Shown piece after piece: positions 18,123-28,500 of a stretch of DNA of 64,000 nucleotides; positions within the stretch are counted from its first letter, which is position 1, and each line of letters starts with the position of its first letter. Under the pieces are notes generated by a model. It saw only the letters and a program-made list of their open reading frames with translations. It was not told the origin of the DNA and did not search any database. The position numbers and the translations under genes were made by a program. The stretch lies in NCBI GenBank assembly GCA_963705385.1, contig OY970075.1, forward strand, positions 310,001 through 374,000, given 5' to 3'. This DNA comes from MFD02979-c5 sp963705385. Lineage in GTDB: Bacteria; Bacteroidota; Bacteroidia; Cytophagales; Amoebophilaceae.

Positions 18123-18632
18123 ATGCAGAAAGAACAATATTCCAAAAATAAAGCAAGTACTCCGAAATATGATCTGAATGCTCCTGCTGTGGTTGACATC
18201 CGACACATTATGCGCATACTGCCGCACCGCTACCCCTTTCAAATGGTAGATAAAGTCATCCACTTGGATGAGCGCAGTGTGACAGGAGTTAAAAATGTAA
18301 CCATCAACGAGCCTTTCTTTCAAGGACATTTTCCAAGTGATCCTATCATGCCAGGGGTGCTTCAGGTAGAAGCTTTGGCGCAAACAGGGGGGGTGTTGGT
18401 GCTCAGTACAGTACCAGACCCTGAAAATTATCTGACTTACTTTTTGGGCATTGACGAATGTCGTTTCAGAAAGATGGTGGTGCCAGGGGATACCCTAATA
18501 CTGCATTGTGAACTACTTGCTGACATTAGAAGAGGACTTTCTAAGATGAAAGGACACGTTTTTGTTGGCGAGCACCTTGCCTGTGAAGCGACTATGCTAG
18601 CGCAGATTGCGAAGAAGAGATCAGGGTCCTAA
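18123..18632 (+). CDS. fabZ: 3-hydroxyacyl-ACP dehydratase FabZ
   Basis: Hot-dog fold dehydratase of type II fatty-acid synthesis. The catalytic histidine is in ILPHRYPFQMVDKV and the catalytic glutamate in PGVLQVEALAQTGG; FFQGHFPSDPIMPGV is also diagnostic. From ATG at 18123 the protein is 169 aa, with about 30 residues before the FabZ core that end KYDLNAPAVVDIRHIMR. This stretch resembles the linker of the bifunctional LpxC-FabZ protein common in Bacteroidota. No LpxC sequence lies upstream: the frame runs into tsaE. It probably serves fatty-acid synthesis with FabD, whose gene lies 360 bp downstream. Confidence 0.94.
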   Translation: MQKEQYSKNKASTPKYDLNAPAVVDIRHIMRILPHRYPFQMVDKVIHLDERSVTGVKNVTINEPFFQGHFPSDPIMPGVLQVEALAQTGGVLVLSTVPDPENYLTYFLGIDECRFRKMVVPGDTLILHCELLADIRRGLSKMKGHVFVGEHLACEATMLAQIAKKRSGS

Positions 18633-18994
18633 AATAAATTGTCTCCTTAAGTTAAACGGCTTGAGTTGCTAGAAAATCATCTGGCTAAGGCTGTTCAAAG
18701 AATCCAAGGAAAACTACAGTCCTTCCATGCTATCCAAGGTTTTTGAGTAGATTCATCTACCTGTGAAAAGGAGGGTAGAGTCTACAAAACGAAGTGTACA
18801 CCTCACTATAATAAAGAGATAAGGTATTTAGAAAATACCCTAGAAGTAAAGCTTGGTTTGGCATAACTACCTTGGTTTTTGCACCAAGCCTACCAGCTAT
18901 TATTTACAGGTATGAAACGCCTGACGGCACTATTGCTAAAATTACTACCCTTTGAATTGGCCAACTAAAAGAAAAAATCTTTAAAGACGGTAGC
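18633..18994. other. Non-coding stretch between fabZ and fabD
   Basis: I see no protein frame that resembles a family and no RNA gene. A short hairpin (CTTGGTTTTTGCACCAAG) lies near 18870-18890. The promoter of fabD is probably in its last 100 bp, but I cannot fix a box. Confidence 0.5.
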
Positions 18995-19876
18995 ATGCGA
19001 ACTGCATATTTGTTTCCAGGACAGGGAGCCCAGTTTCCAGGAATGGGCAAAGCTTTGTACAACAGTAGCGCACAAGCTAGAGAACTTTTTGAAATAGCTA
19101 ATGAGCTCTTAGGCTTTCGCATCACTGAGGTAATGTTTGAAGGCACTCCAGAAGCCTTGCAGCAAACGCAGGTAACTCAGCCAGCTATTTTTCTACATTC
19201 GGTGATCCTGTCCAAGACTTTTCCTCACTTTCAGCCTGACATGGTAGCTGGACATTCCTTAGGAGAGCTATCAGCGCTAGTAGCCAGCCAAGTACTGACT
19301 TTTGAGGATGGGCTCTGGCTAGTGGTTCAAAGAGCAGCTGCCATGCAGGCTGCCTGCGAGTTGGTACCCTCTACCATGGCAGCAGTTCTTGGCTTAAGTG
19401 ACGAAAAAGTAGTGCAAGTATGCGCTTCAATAAATGAACTGGTAGTACCTGCCAACTACAACTGCCCTGGCCAGTTGGTGATTTCTGGCACGAAAAAGGG
19501 GATTGCCTTGGCTTGCGAAGCGCTGCAAGCTGCAGGGGCTAAAAAGGTAGTTTCCCTTTCAATAGGCGGTGCCTTTCACACGTCATTGATGGAACCTGCC
19601 CAAGCAAAATTAGCCCAGGCCATTGCGAAAACTAAATTCCAGCTTGGAATATGCCCCATCTATCAAAATGTGAATGCTACCCCTACAGTAGTCCCTGAGC
19701 TCATACAACTAAATCTGGTCCAGCAGCTGACTTCGCCTGTCCAATGGACCCAGACAGTTCAACGCATGATTCAGGACGGTGCCCAGTGCTTTGTAGAATG
19801 TGGACCTGGAAAGGTACTACAAGGACTAGTAAAAAAGATTGATACAACGGTAGCAGTGAGTACAATGCATGTGTAG
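18995..19876 (+). CDS. fabD: Malonyl-CoA:ACP transacylase FabD
   Basis: Loads malonyl groups from CoA onto acyl carrier protein for fatty-acid elongation. Landmarks: LFPGQGAQFPGMGK at the start, VAGHSLGELSALVAS with the nucleophile serine near residue 88, NYNCPGQLVISG, and GAFHTSLM with the catalytic histidine near 195, then VECGPGKVLQGL. 293 aa is the family length. Together with FabZ this shows a working type II fatty-acid pathway, though the other fab genes are elsewhere. A hairpin terminator follows within 30 bp of the stop. Confidence 0.96.
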   Translation: MRTAYLFPGQGAQFPGMGKALYNSSAQARELFEIANELLGFRITEVMFEGTPEALQQTQVTQPAIFLHSVILSKTFPHFQPDMVAGHSLGELSALVASQVLTFEDGLWLVVQRAAAMQAACELVPSTMAAVLGLSDEKVVQVCASINELVVPANYNCPGQLVISGTKKGIALACEALQAAGAKKVVSLSIGGAFHTSLMEPAQAKLAQAIAKTKFQLGICPIYQNVNATPTVVPELIQLNLVQQLTSPVQWTQTVQRMIQDGAQCFVECGPGKVLQGLVKKIDTTVAVSTMHV

Positions 19877-19903
19877 GTAGGTAGCCACAAGCGCCTAGGC
19901 AAC

Positions 19904-19923
19904 ACAAGGCTCCCCTTGTTTTT
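19904..19923 (+). terminator. Rho-independent terminator after fabD
   Basis: A 6-bp stem ACAAGG / CCTTGT with a 4-base loop (19904-19919) runs into a stretch of five T. A second hairpin of the same stem sequence in opposite order lies just after, at about 19932-19962. Confidence 0.55.
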
Positions 19924-20132
19924 CTGAAATATTTTTTTTTCCTTGTGTAATGAATACAAGGAGGCAGGCAACAGAAGGCCCAATAAGTAATCAGCTAACC
20001 CTGAACGTGTAGTGCCTTACATAGACCACGGTGAGAACACAGTTTCTAGCATTTAAGTTAAACTTCGCAGAACTGATGCTGGTGATTCGCAAAAGGGAAA
20101 GGCGGTCTCTAACTTTAAAAACAAAAATAATT

Positions 20133-21305
20133 ATGAAAAATTACCAAAGATTTTTTGTATCACTCAGTGCTTTAGCAATAGCTAGCATATTGGATACTAC
20201 GGCTGTACATGCACAGAGCAGAGAAGAGGGTAAACTCCAGATAAAAGGGGGCTTCACAACTCGGGCTCTTTATGACTTTAAATATTTTGGAGGAGGTAGA
20301 TTCGCTCCCTCCTCTATCCCTTTGAAAAAGGCGGATCATGTAGATGAAACCCAGCAATTCACCTTTGATATCCCTAATGCAGGGTTAACCATTGAGAAAA
20401 AAGTACCTTTTGCAGATGATGAAATAAAATTTTTTATAAGTGTCGGCCTTTCAAAGGAAAAAATAAGCCTCGGAGAGATCTATGCAAGTCATAAAAAACT
20501 CAGATTGGGGCTGACTAAGAGTAATTTCTGCAACCCTTCTGCCATGCCGGCAGTTCTTGGCGGTGCTCCCTGTAGTGCTGTTAGCGCCACTGTAGGACAA
20601 GTAGCTTGGAGAGACCAATTAAACGAAGTGTTCAATTACACACTAGCAGTTGAAGACCCTTTGCAACAGGAGTTGTATCCAGGCATCAAAGAAGAAGAAA
20701 AAGATAAACAGGAGTTGAAAACCAAAAAAGGCTTTCCTGCCTTAGCTGGCAATATTAAGTATGAGCAGAAAGACCTTTTCCATGCTCAACTTGGTGTTTT
20801 GTTTAGATCCTTCCAATACCACCATACAACTAAGAAACAAGACGAAAGCTCAAACACATGGGGTGCTAATATCTCTGGTGAATACAAGTTCATCCCTGAA
20901 AAAACCGCTCTAAAGTTGCATCTTATCTATGGAAAAAGCATGGGCAGTTACATATTAGACTTTGCAGGTACCCCTAAAGAGGAACCTAAAGATTTCTACC
21001 TTAAAAATGGTACAGAGGTTACCCCTGTCCATGCTTGGGGAGGATACATAGGCGTAGAGCATTGTTGGCTCCCTCAAATACGTTCTACAGTAGCTTATGG
21101 GCTATTAAATACGATCGACGATAAGGGTAGAGATGAAAATGCCTACAGACAAGGGCATCATGCTTCTGGGAACGTAACTTTCCATCCTACCGATTATTTC
21201 ACCACAGGCATCGAATACCTGTATGGTAAACGGTTTAGCGTAAAAGATGGTGATGCTGGTAATGATGCACACCGGATACAAGCCATTGCTAAATTCTCAC
21301 TCTAG
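20133..21305 (+). CDS. Outer-membrane beta-barrel porin, DcaP-like
   Basis: 390-aa protein with a signal peptide (MKNYQRFFVSLSALAIASIL, cleavage near VHAQ). I chose ATG at 20133; the frame is open to 20031, but the upstream residues are not signal-like. The mature chain alternates short beta strands and ends in a hydrophobic residue (AIAKFSL), as outer-membrane barrels do. The order of stretches (an N-terminal strand TTRALYDFKYF, FFISVGLSKEKI, LRLGLTKSNF then a loop with PAVLGGAP, and NYTLAVEDP) resembles DcaP-type porins, which move small anionic solutes. Two loop cysteines are unusual. It has its own strong terminator, so it is probably a single, well-expressed gene. Confidence 0.65.
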   Translation: MKNYQRFFVSLSALAIASILDTTAVHAQSREEGKLQIKGGFTTRALYDFKYFGGGRFAPSSIPLKKADHVDETQQFTFDIPNAGLTIEKKVPFADDEIKFFISVGLSKEKISLGEIYASHKKLRLGLTKSNFCNPSAMPAVLGGAPCSAVSATVGQVAWRDQLNEVFNYTLAVEDPLQQELYPGIKEEEKDKQELKTKKGFPALAGNIKYEQKDLFHAQLGVLFRSFQYHHTTKKQDESSNTWGANISGEYKFIPEKTALKLHLIYGKSMGSYILDFAGTPKEEPKDFYLKNGTEVTPVHAWGGYIGVEHCWLPQIRSTVAYGLLNTIDDKGRDENAYRQGHHASGNVTFHPTDYFTTGIEYLYGKRFSVKDGDAGNDAHRIQAIAKFSL

Positions 21306-21327
21306 TACAAAGCCTACAAGGTTTTTT

Positions 21328-21363
21328 AGCCCAGGGAAACGTCCCTGGGCTTGGGCTTTTTTT
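21328..21363 (+). terminator. Strong rho-independent terminator of the porin gene
   Basis: A perfect 10-bp GC-rich stem, AGCCCAGGGA (21328-21337) with TCCCTGGGCT (21342-21351), a 4-base loop AACG, then TGGGC and a run of T. It begins 22 bp after the stop codon of the porin gene. Confidence 0.9.
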
Positions 21364-21558
21364 ATGCCAGGGATAAAGCCAAGCAAAGGGCTTACAGCTA
21401 CCTCTAGATGCCAGACCTTAGCTACTGCAAGCTACACTTACAGCTAGGAATCGTCTACTAGAGCACTTGCTCAAAATAATTGGCTATTTTTCCCCTGCTC
21501 TTTAGCTTACACATAGAGTCATCAATAGCCATTTCACCAACGTCACTAACAACCTAGC

Positions 21559-23967
21559 ATGAGAAGAAGAAGCGCCTTGCTGATAGTCACCTTTACTATT
21601 GCGGTAACAAGTTTACTCAACACCAGCCTAGGAAAGCTCCCCCCTTTGGGTAAAATACTAGATCCCTTGCAAGGCTTTTGGCAAAACGCAGAAACAGCGT
21701 CTCCAAGTATACCTCAACACTTGTCTTTGCTAGGCCTTGAAAAAGCAGTCACAGTCCGCTTGGATCAGCACCTAATCTCTCACCTCACTGCCCAAAGCGA
21801 CTTAGACCTGTATTTTGCCCAAGGCTACATCACAGCTTTACACAGACTATGGCAGATGGACTTCCACACCTACGCAGCAGCAGGCAGAATGGCAGAGCTT
21901 GTGGGCCCTAGGGCCCTTGATTTTGATCGCTTGCAGCGGAGGAAAGGGAACCTGTATGCAGCTAGCAATGCACTCGCAAGTATCAAAGAAAACGACATGC
22001 TTTATAGCATCGTCCAAGCCTACATAGCTGGTATCAATGCCTACATCGCCTCCCTCTCTTACAAAGATTTACCTGTCGAATACAAGCTGTTGAACTACCG
22101 CCCTGAACTCTGGACCCCCTTGAAAGTGGTGCTGATGATGCTCCAAATGACCGATTACCTTTGCGGAAGTGATGAAAGTATAGAAAAGACCAATGCATAC
22201 CACTGCTTGGGCCAAGAAAAAATTGCCTTTTTTTTTCCAGATTACTTCCGCAATAATGAGCCAGTAATCCCTGAGAAGACACCCTGGAATTTCAAACCTG
22301 TTGCTATCAAACAGCCTTCTCTACAAGTTCCACAGCTAGTTCCACAGCTGAAGAGGACCCAGCCCCTCCAGATTAGCGGGAGTAATAATTGGGTCGTAGC
22401 TGGCAAAAAAACGATTACAGGGGCGCCTTACCTGGCTAATGACCCTCACTTGACTATGCAGCTCCCCTCTATTTGGTACGGTATACACTTACAATCGCCT
22501 ACAGTCAATGTCTTTGGAGCTGCTATTCCAGGCCTTCCTGGAGTTGCTATTGGCTTTAACGAAGCTATCGCCTGGGGTGTTACCAATACAGGAATAATCG
22601 TTAAGGACTGGTACGTTATTAATTTTAAGGATAAAACACGAAAGGAGTACTGGTATGACAACCTGCTTTTGAAGTCACAATTCGTCACCGAAGAGATCAA
22701 GGTTAGGGGTCATGAGACTTTCTATGATACAGTCGTTTACACCCACTTAGGCCCTGTGGTGTATGATGCTAATTTTCAAGGGCAAAAAGAACAACAAAAT
22801 TTGGCTATGAAATGGGTAGGGCATCATCTTGGCCAAGAACTGCTTGCTTCGCATTTGTTAAATAGGGCACGCAATTTTCAAGAGTTTGAAGTGGCACTGC
22901 AGCATTATAACGTTCCCAGCCAAAACTTTGCCTTTGCTTCTGTACAAAACGACATTGCCATGTGGGTAGTAGGACAGTTGCCAGCCAAGTGGAAAAACCA
23001 GGGAAAATTTGTTATGCCAGGCAATACAGCTGCCTATGAGTGGCAGGATTTTATCCCTAAAGTCCACAATCCCAAAATTATCAATCCCCCAAGTGGCTAT
23101 GTAAGTTCAGCCAACCAACGTTCTACTGATGAACAATATCCTTATTACTACCAGCATTACAATGAAGAGCATTACCGTAACAGAAGGATCAATCAGGTAT
23201 TAAGCAAACTCAAGGGGATCGATGAATATGCGATGATAAAGCTGCAAAACGATACATACAATCTAATGGCTAAAGAGAGTTTGGGACTACTGCTAGATCA
23301 TGTGGATACTGCCAAACTTAATACCGAACAGCAGAGCGCCTACGAAACCCTACTAGCCTGGGATTTTCACAATGATGTAGACCAGCTGGCACCTTCTATC
23401 TTCAAAGCCTGGCAAGAACAGCTCATTGCAACACTATGGAAACCACTGCGCGATGACCCAGGCCTTATTCCAGTACCTCATTTTTGTCGTACTATGGAAA
23501 TTTTGCAGTACCATCCTGATAGCCCACACCTAGACTTGGGACCCTATGCTACTATAAGAGATTTAATTCATGGTACTTTTGAGGCAGCTGTACAGCAGCT
23601 TGAGATTTGGGAAAAAAAGCAAGGGAAGCCTTATCGCTGGGGCGATTACCAAGAGGTATACATTGAGCACCTAGCTAGATTCCCTTCCTTTGGATTAAGC
23701 AATATACAAGTAGGAGGCGGAGAAAACATTATCAATGCCAATGCAGGAAATCGTGGAGCGTCCATGCGGATAGTAGTGTCCCTGGACAAGCAGCCTAGAG
23801 GATGGTTTATTTATCCAGGCGGACAGTCAGGTAATCCAGGTAGCCCGTATTACACTAACTTAGTAGAGCCTTGGCGAAAAGGACAGTACCTTCCGGTCAC
23901 GCTCAGTACAGAGCAGCTAGAAAAAGAAGGTTGTCTTACGCTTATGCTACAACCTAAAAACAAATAA
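21559..23967 (+). CDS. Penicillin-acylase family hydrolase (peptidase S45)
   Basis: N-terminal-nucleophile amidohydrolase made as a single chain and self-cleaved into two subunits in the periplasm. A signal peptide is visible (residues 1-25). The alpha-chain region has DLYFAQGYITALHRLWQMDF. The self-cleavage site and nucleophile lie in SGSNNWVV near residue 273, where SNNW provides the N-terminal serine of the beta chain. Typical beta-chain stretches follow: NDPHL, PGLPGVAIGFNEAIAWGVTN and GGQSGNPGSPYYTN near the end. 802 aa matches the family. The substrate cannot be read from sequence; members cleave acylated amides, including acyl-homoserine lactones and penicillins. It stands alone after the porin gene. 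Confidence 0.9.
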   Translation: MRRRSALLIVTFTIAVTSLLNTSLGKLPPLGKILDPLQGFWQNAETASPSIPQHLSLLGLEKAVTVRLDQHLISHLTAQSDLDLYFAQGYITALHRLWQMDFHTYAAAGRMAELVGPRALDFDRLQRRKGNLYAASNALASIKENDMLYSIVQAYIAGINAYIASLSYKDLPVEYKLLNYRPELWTPLKVVLMMLQMTDYLCGSDESIEKTNAYHCLGQEKIAFFFPDYFRNNEPVIPEKTPWNFKPVAIKQPSLQVPQLVPQLKRTQPLQISGSNNWVVAGKKTITGAPYLANDPHLTMQLPSIWYGIHLQSPTVNVFGAAIPGLPGVAIGFNEAIAWGVTNTGIIVKDWYVINFKDKTRKEYWYDNLLLKSQFVTEEIKVRGHETFYDTVVYTHLGPVVYDANFQGQKEQQNLAMKWVGHHLGQELLASHLLNRARNFQEFEVALQHYNVPSQNFAFASVQNDIAMWVVGQLPAKWKNQGKFVMPGNTAAYEWQDFIPKVHNPKIINPPSGYVSSANQRSTDEQYPYYYQHYNEEHYRNRRINQVLSKLKGIDEYAMIKLQNDTYNLMAKESLGLLLDHVDTAKLNTEQQSAYETLLAWDFHNDVDQLAPSIFKAWQEQLIATLWKPLRDDPGLIPVPHFCRTMEILQYHPDSPHLDLGPYATIRDLIHGTFEAAVQQLEIWEKKQGKPYRWGDYQEVYIEHLARFPSFGLSNIQVGGGENIINANAGNRGASMRIVVSLDKQPRGWFIYPGGQSGNPGSPYYTNLVEPWRKGQYLPVTLSTEQLEKEGCLTLMLQPKNK

Positions 23968-24316
23968 ACTGATCATCGTCAAGTACGTATAGTTTGTCAT
24001 TAATCATTCCTAACCTCTCCTGTAAAAAAGGGAGCTTGAATACAGAATCGCTGCTAAAGAAGGGGAGGCTTGAGGTGGTTTCTCTGCAAGTAGGAGACTG
24101 CGAAAGTTTTAAAAGGCTTACGTAACATGAGTGAGTAAAATGCAGTATTGCGATAGTACAAGGTATCAAGAGTAAGTGGGCTCCCCATTGAAGAATGCTC
24201 CCTGTGCTCAAGAGAATCAGCGGCAGCTTTAAAGGCTTACACTTGCAGATAACGCCAAGTCAACAAATAACGCTGAGGAGCAACAGTAGTACAACCAAAA
24301 TCTAAAAAAGTGCAGC
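23968..24316. other. Non-coding stretch after the acylase gene
   Basis: No protein frame of interest. Positions 24012-24040 and the segment near 24105-24130 (GGCTTACGTAACATGAG) look like a weak, diverged copy of the intergenic repeat seen at 52919-53072 and 60758-60908. Confidence 0.4.
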
Positions 24317-24694
24317 ATGAAATTTATTTTGCAAACAGTATTAACAGCTTTGTTGAGTTGCGTAGCAGCACAGTTTTTGCCCTGGTGGTCTGTGGTTATT
24401 TGTGCAGCAGCAGTAGCGCTAATCTTAGACCTCAACAAGGCTATGGCATTTTGGGGTGGTTTTGTTGCTGTGAGCCTGCTTTGGATGGTGATTGCCACTG
24501 TGATTGATGTAAAGACACAAGCTATCCTCTCCAGCAAAGTGGCACTTTTGTTGGGTTTTCAAAATTCTACCCTACTGATTCTCTTGACAGGTATGCTAGG
24601 AGGGATTGTAGGGGGCCTGGGAGCTTTGAGTGGACAGCAGCTGCGAACACTCCTTAACAAGGAGGAGCAGGAGCGAATTTATCGAAGAGGTTGA
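24317..24694 (+). CDS. Small membrane protein of unknown function
   Basis: 125 aa with four predicted membrane segments at about residues 5-21, 25-40, 45-63 and 83-104 (the last is glycine-rich, LLILLTGMLGGIVGGLGALSG), and a short charged tail (LNKEEQERIYRRG). I do not recognise a family. The hydrophobic pattern and the basic C-terminus make it likely to be a real inner-membrane protein. It lies between two non-coding stretches, so the context gives no clue. Confidence 0.6.
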   Translation: MKFILQTVLTALLSCVAAQFLPWWSVVICAAAVALILDLNKAMAFWGGFVAVSLLWMVIATVIDVKTQAILSSKVALLLGFQNSTLLILLTGMLGGIVGGLGALSGQQLRTLLNKEEQERIYRRG

Positions 24695-25535
24695 GCTGTA
24701 GCGTAGCAGGGGAAATTAGGCGGCCGTCAGGCTCATGATAGCAAGTATGGGCCTATTGCTTAGGGGTCAGTGCACAGGATGTATTAGCTGATAGGGCCTA
24801 AGCAAGTAAAACGATTCTGGCACCCATAGAACTATTAGGTAGCCAGGCTGTCCTTCCCAATCATCAGTGTTCATGGACAAAGGGTTACTGAAACAAAACA
24901 ATTTACAAACAAGGAAAGGTGATAGCGCTATTTTTGAATAGGTTAAAGCACTACAGAGTTATAGCAACACGTTATTTTAAGTAGGGAGCTTACTTTGCTT
25001 TTGGCAGTCAAATTTGCTCCCCTTCTCATCGGTTTTATTCATTGACGCCACTACCTAGTCAGCGCTTAAGAAGTCCATGGGTATTACACAAGTTCCGGGC
25101 CTCGGCTCAAGCCTTTCGTACTGGAAGAGCAGTCAGTCAAAAAAAGAGAAAAATGTAGCCCTCCATGGCACCTATCGACGACTTGTGGAGTTTTTCCATC
25201 AAGGATGGAGCAGCATTCTTCAGGAGCAACTATGGTAGGCTCACTTGACATGGGATGGGGAAGATAGACCGATTCCCTATCCCATGCTTCCACCAGAAGG
25301 GATATGGTGGATGATGTACAAAAATCGCTAGATGAAATCTTTGATTACTACCAGGCCTACCTGGAACACTTTTTGGGACAGTAGAGGAGGTTTGAGAACG
25401 ACTTTATAAAAATTTATCCCTGGTTGCTTGCAAAGGATAAAAATAGCATTGATGTTTAACTTGCTTTAACAGGCCACTAACTTAATTGGCATTGCCTCAA
25501 GCTGATCTCTATTTTATTTTCCTAACCTCATAACG
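24695..25535. other. Non-coding leader region of the first TPR lipoprotein gene, made of repeats
   Basis: Contains a direct-repeat copy (24841-25058) matched at 42649-42840 and, from about 25138, sequence also present in inverted form before the second TPR gene (42123-42522). A 9-bp inverted repeat TTGCTTAGG/CCTAAGCAA sits at 24756-24805. Short frames here carry stops and are not conserved between the two copies, so I call none of them a gene. Confidence 0.65.
24841..25058 (+). repeat. Direct repeat, left copy, bounding the accessory island
   Basis: Matches 42649-42840 in the same orientation with small indels (shared landmarks: GGTGATAGC, CTATTTTTGAAT, GGTTAAAGCACT, CACTACCTAG). It lies outside the inverted paralogue arms, so the island has direct repeats outside and inverted repeats inside. 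Confidence 0.8.
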
Positions 25536-28500
25536 ATGTACAATCAATTTCAAAAATTCATAGCTATTATGTTGCTCTTGAGCATGGCCTTACAGAGCTG
25601 CACCTCTAACCTCAAGCTCGATACGGGTGCAGCAGTAAGCCAGCCACAGGCCAGTAAAAAGCCCCTCAGGCGCCTCGTAGGAGGGGAGCAGCACCCACAA
25701 GACAAGCCCATGTCCATCAGTGCTCCTAGTGAGAAGGTTCCAGCAGTCCCTGCTGCTGCTCAGATTACTCCTGCCACCCCACTCTCCACAGACCTGTCCC
25801 CCAGTAGCTCCCCTCATCACCCAGCGGCTCCACCCTTCCCAAGGACTGTTCTCCACAACCCAAGGCTTTCCCAAGGCACAGCCATCACCCAGCCCTCAAA
25901 AGACTCTCTAAAGGCCCAGGCTATGCGCAGTGCTCAGCCAACCCAAAGGCCAAGTGCCCCTTTAGCCAAGGATGAGGCAGCAGGCGCTGCACGGGTGCAG
26001 CACTTAACTGCCTCAGGAGGGAAGGAAGTAGCGCTATACCAAAAAGAAAGGCAGTGGCAAGCCCAAGTAACCGAGCGCATAGGCGATGCGCACCGTCAAG
26101 TGGTGCTGCCTGTTGTCTGTGCGCCTGACTGCGAGGTAGCAGCGCTCCTGCGCTATGAAGCAGGCCGGGTAGCGCAACTGTTACATGTAGCCAAGCAAGG
26201 GTTAGACGAATTTGTCTATGTAGGCAGGCAAGGCTTGCTAGGCGGCATGATGCCAGGAGTTGAAGAGCACAAGGAGGAGTTCCCCCAAGAACAGAGCGCT
26301 CCTCGAGGCTCCTTGCTGGAGTTGGGGCTATTGGAGCACCAAGGACCCACTGCAGTAGAACAAGCGCAAAGCAATATAGAAAGCTTTAAGGAAGCCATAG
26401 AAGAGGGGTATGGCTTGTTGCTTTCTTTAGAGACAGCCGATTTGCAGGTAATAGAGAAGCTGTTTTCTGATTTGGAGCAATGGTTGCAAGAAGAGCAGCT
26501 CTGCGTACCTACAGCAGGAGAGGAGAGTGTTCAGGAATACATCATTAGGTTAAGGGAGGATGATAGTCTAAACTGGGGGGATCACAGAGACAGGCTCACA
26601 GCCTTGCTAGCGCGCGCCTATGCGCAAGTGCTCAAAAGAGCAGTATCTACTAGCCTGTTGAAGGGACCATCCAATCTATCCCATGAGGAGAAACAGAGGC
26701 TAGCAATGGCGTTAGGCCAATTGGCAGCATTCCATCAAGCGCAGGGAAGCCAAATAGGAGATTTATCCCTTTACACTGATGCAGCCATACTCTACCAACA
26801 TATGCTGCAGGTATGTGAAGGAGAGGCAGAGAAGGTATACAGAGGCTTAGCCGAGATTAAAGCGGCAATGATAGCCAAGTGTAAGCCAGAAAAGGCTACA
26901 CTGAGTAGCAGGGCAACCTCAGATGAGCTACAAGAAGAAATAGCAAGGGATAAGCAAATATTGCAAGATTTGAGAGTTGAGGCCAAGAGGAGAGTAGCTG
27001 AGCTAGAAGCAGCAGAGATGAGCGATGAAGCGTTATACATTGAGGAGAGCAAGGCCCTGTTTGCCGAGATAGCACAGCGGGTTGGGGCATTTTTAGCCAG
27101 GCTCTACCAAGAGAGCGAGGATAAGTTAGGGCCAGCGCCGTGCAAATACACGGTAATGGGGCTAGGGTCAATGGCTTTGCAGCAGATGACTCCTTACTCA
27201 GACCTAGAGTTTGCTATCCTGATGGAGGACAACGAGAGCCAAGAGGTCTTGGCAAAGCAACGGGAGTACTTGAGGCAGCTGAGCCATCTGGTACACTTGC
27301 GGGTGATCAACTTAGGCGAGACGGTCGTGCCTAGGAGTAAGTATGGAGTAAGTTTAGATTATCTAGGCAAAAGAGGGATCAACTTTGATTTGGGAGGCAA
27401 GACGCCCTTAGGCAGAAGTGACAAGAAGTATGAGTTAATACAGCCAGTAGCAGGAATGATGCGTTACCTAAGAAATGAAGGTCATAAAATGGAGCACATG
27501 GACAAGTTGCTGCCCTTTATTCTAGAGCGCACGTGTTGTGTACATGGCGATCCAGGGCTTCATGCAGCTTATGTAGCGCAAAAAAGCGCATTTTTTGCAA
27601 GAGCTCAAACCGAGCAAGGGATTCCTGTGTACCAAGCAAGAGCGTTGCAGAAGTTACTAGAGGGAGTAGTAGAGATGAATTACAGTAAGCCAGGCCCAGG
27701 CATAGCCAAGCCTCGTCAGCCAGGAGACTTAGCAGACTTTGAACCTAAATTTGAGTCTGGAGACGAAGGGCGGTTGTATGATGTGAAGCAAGAGATCTAT
27801 CGGTTGCCTGACAGGTTGCTCTGCCGGCTAGCCATGTACTATGGGATTTTGCCAGAGAGTGGCTGGGATGCTGTAGAACAGTTATGGGCTAGGGGTATCA
27901 TCAGTGAAGCAGCAGCAGGACATCTAGGGTATGCGGTGAGCTTTGCTACGCTATTGCGCTTAAGGACCTATTTGCATCATGGGGAGCAAAAAGAGGAGAT
28001 GGCTGTACTGAGTGGCATGAGGAAAGGGCCCACCCAGCAGGTAGTGAGTCAATCCTTTGCCCTTGATGTCGCCGCCTTAGAAGTAGGAGGCAGCTTATTC
28101 AAGTACTACTATACAGCACTGCCCTTACACCAGAGAATGAAAGACTTTTTCAATAAGGTGAAGTCACACGAGCAGCTATTAGAAGAACAAGCAGCAGTAA
28201 GCTTTTTTCAGTCAGAAGCCTTTTACAATGACGATGATTGGATCAAGGGGATGATATGCACGCGCCTAATGCAGTATAAAGAAGGCATAAGATGCTATGA
28301 GAAAGCTATTGAGAGGGATAGAGCGGTCTATGGGGATAAACCTCATCCCTATGTAGCGATGTTTTTCAATAACCTGGGTTTAGCTTATGAAGCACTAGGA
28401 GAAGTGCAACAAGCGCTTCAGTATCAAGAGCGATCCCTCGATATGAAACGAGCGGTCTATGGAGATAAAGCCTACCCCGATGTAGCGGCGACTCTTAATA

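Noticed and set aside
17523..18383. A longer 286-aa frame including TsaE on the minus strand
   Set aside because: The first 130 residues are antisense to fabZ and unlike any TsaE N-terminus; ATG at 17996 gives a normal TsaE.
24756..24805. Inverted repeat TTGCTTAGG/CCTAAGCAA
   Set aside because: The loop is over 30 bases and there is no T-run or gene end beside it, so it is probably chance or part of decayed sequence.
25138..25535. A conserved small gene in the leader of both TPR genes
   Set aside because: The two copies align as DNA, but no frame is kept open in both, so it looks like a shared untranslated leader or old decayed sequence.
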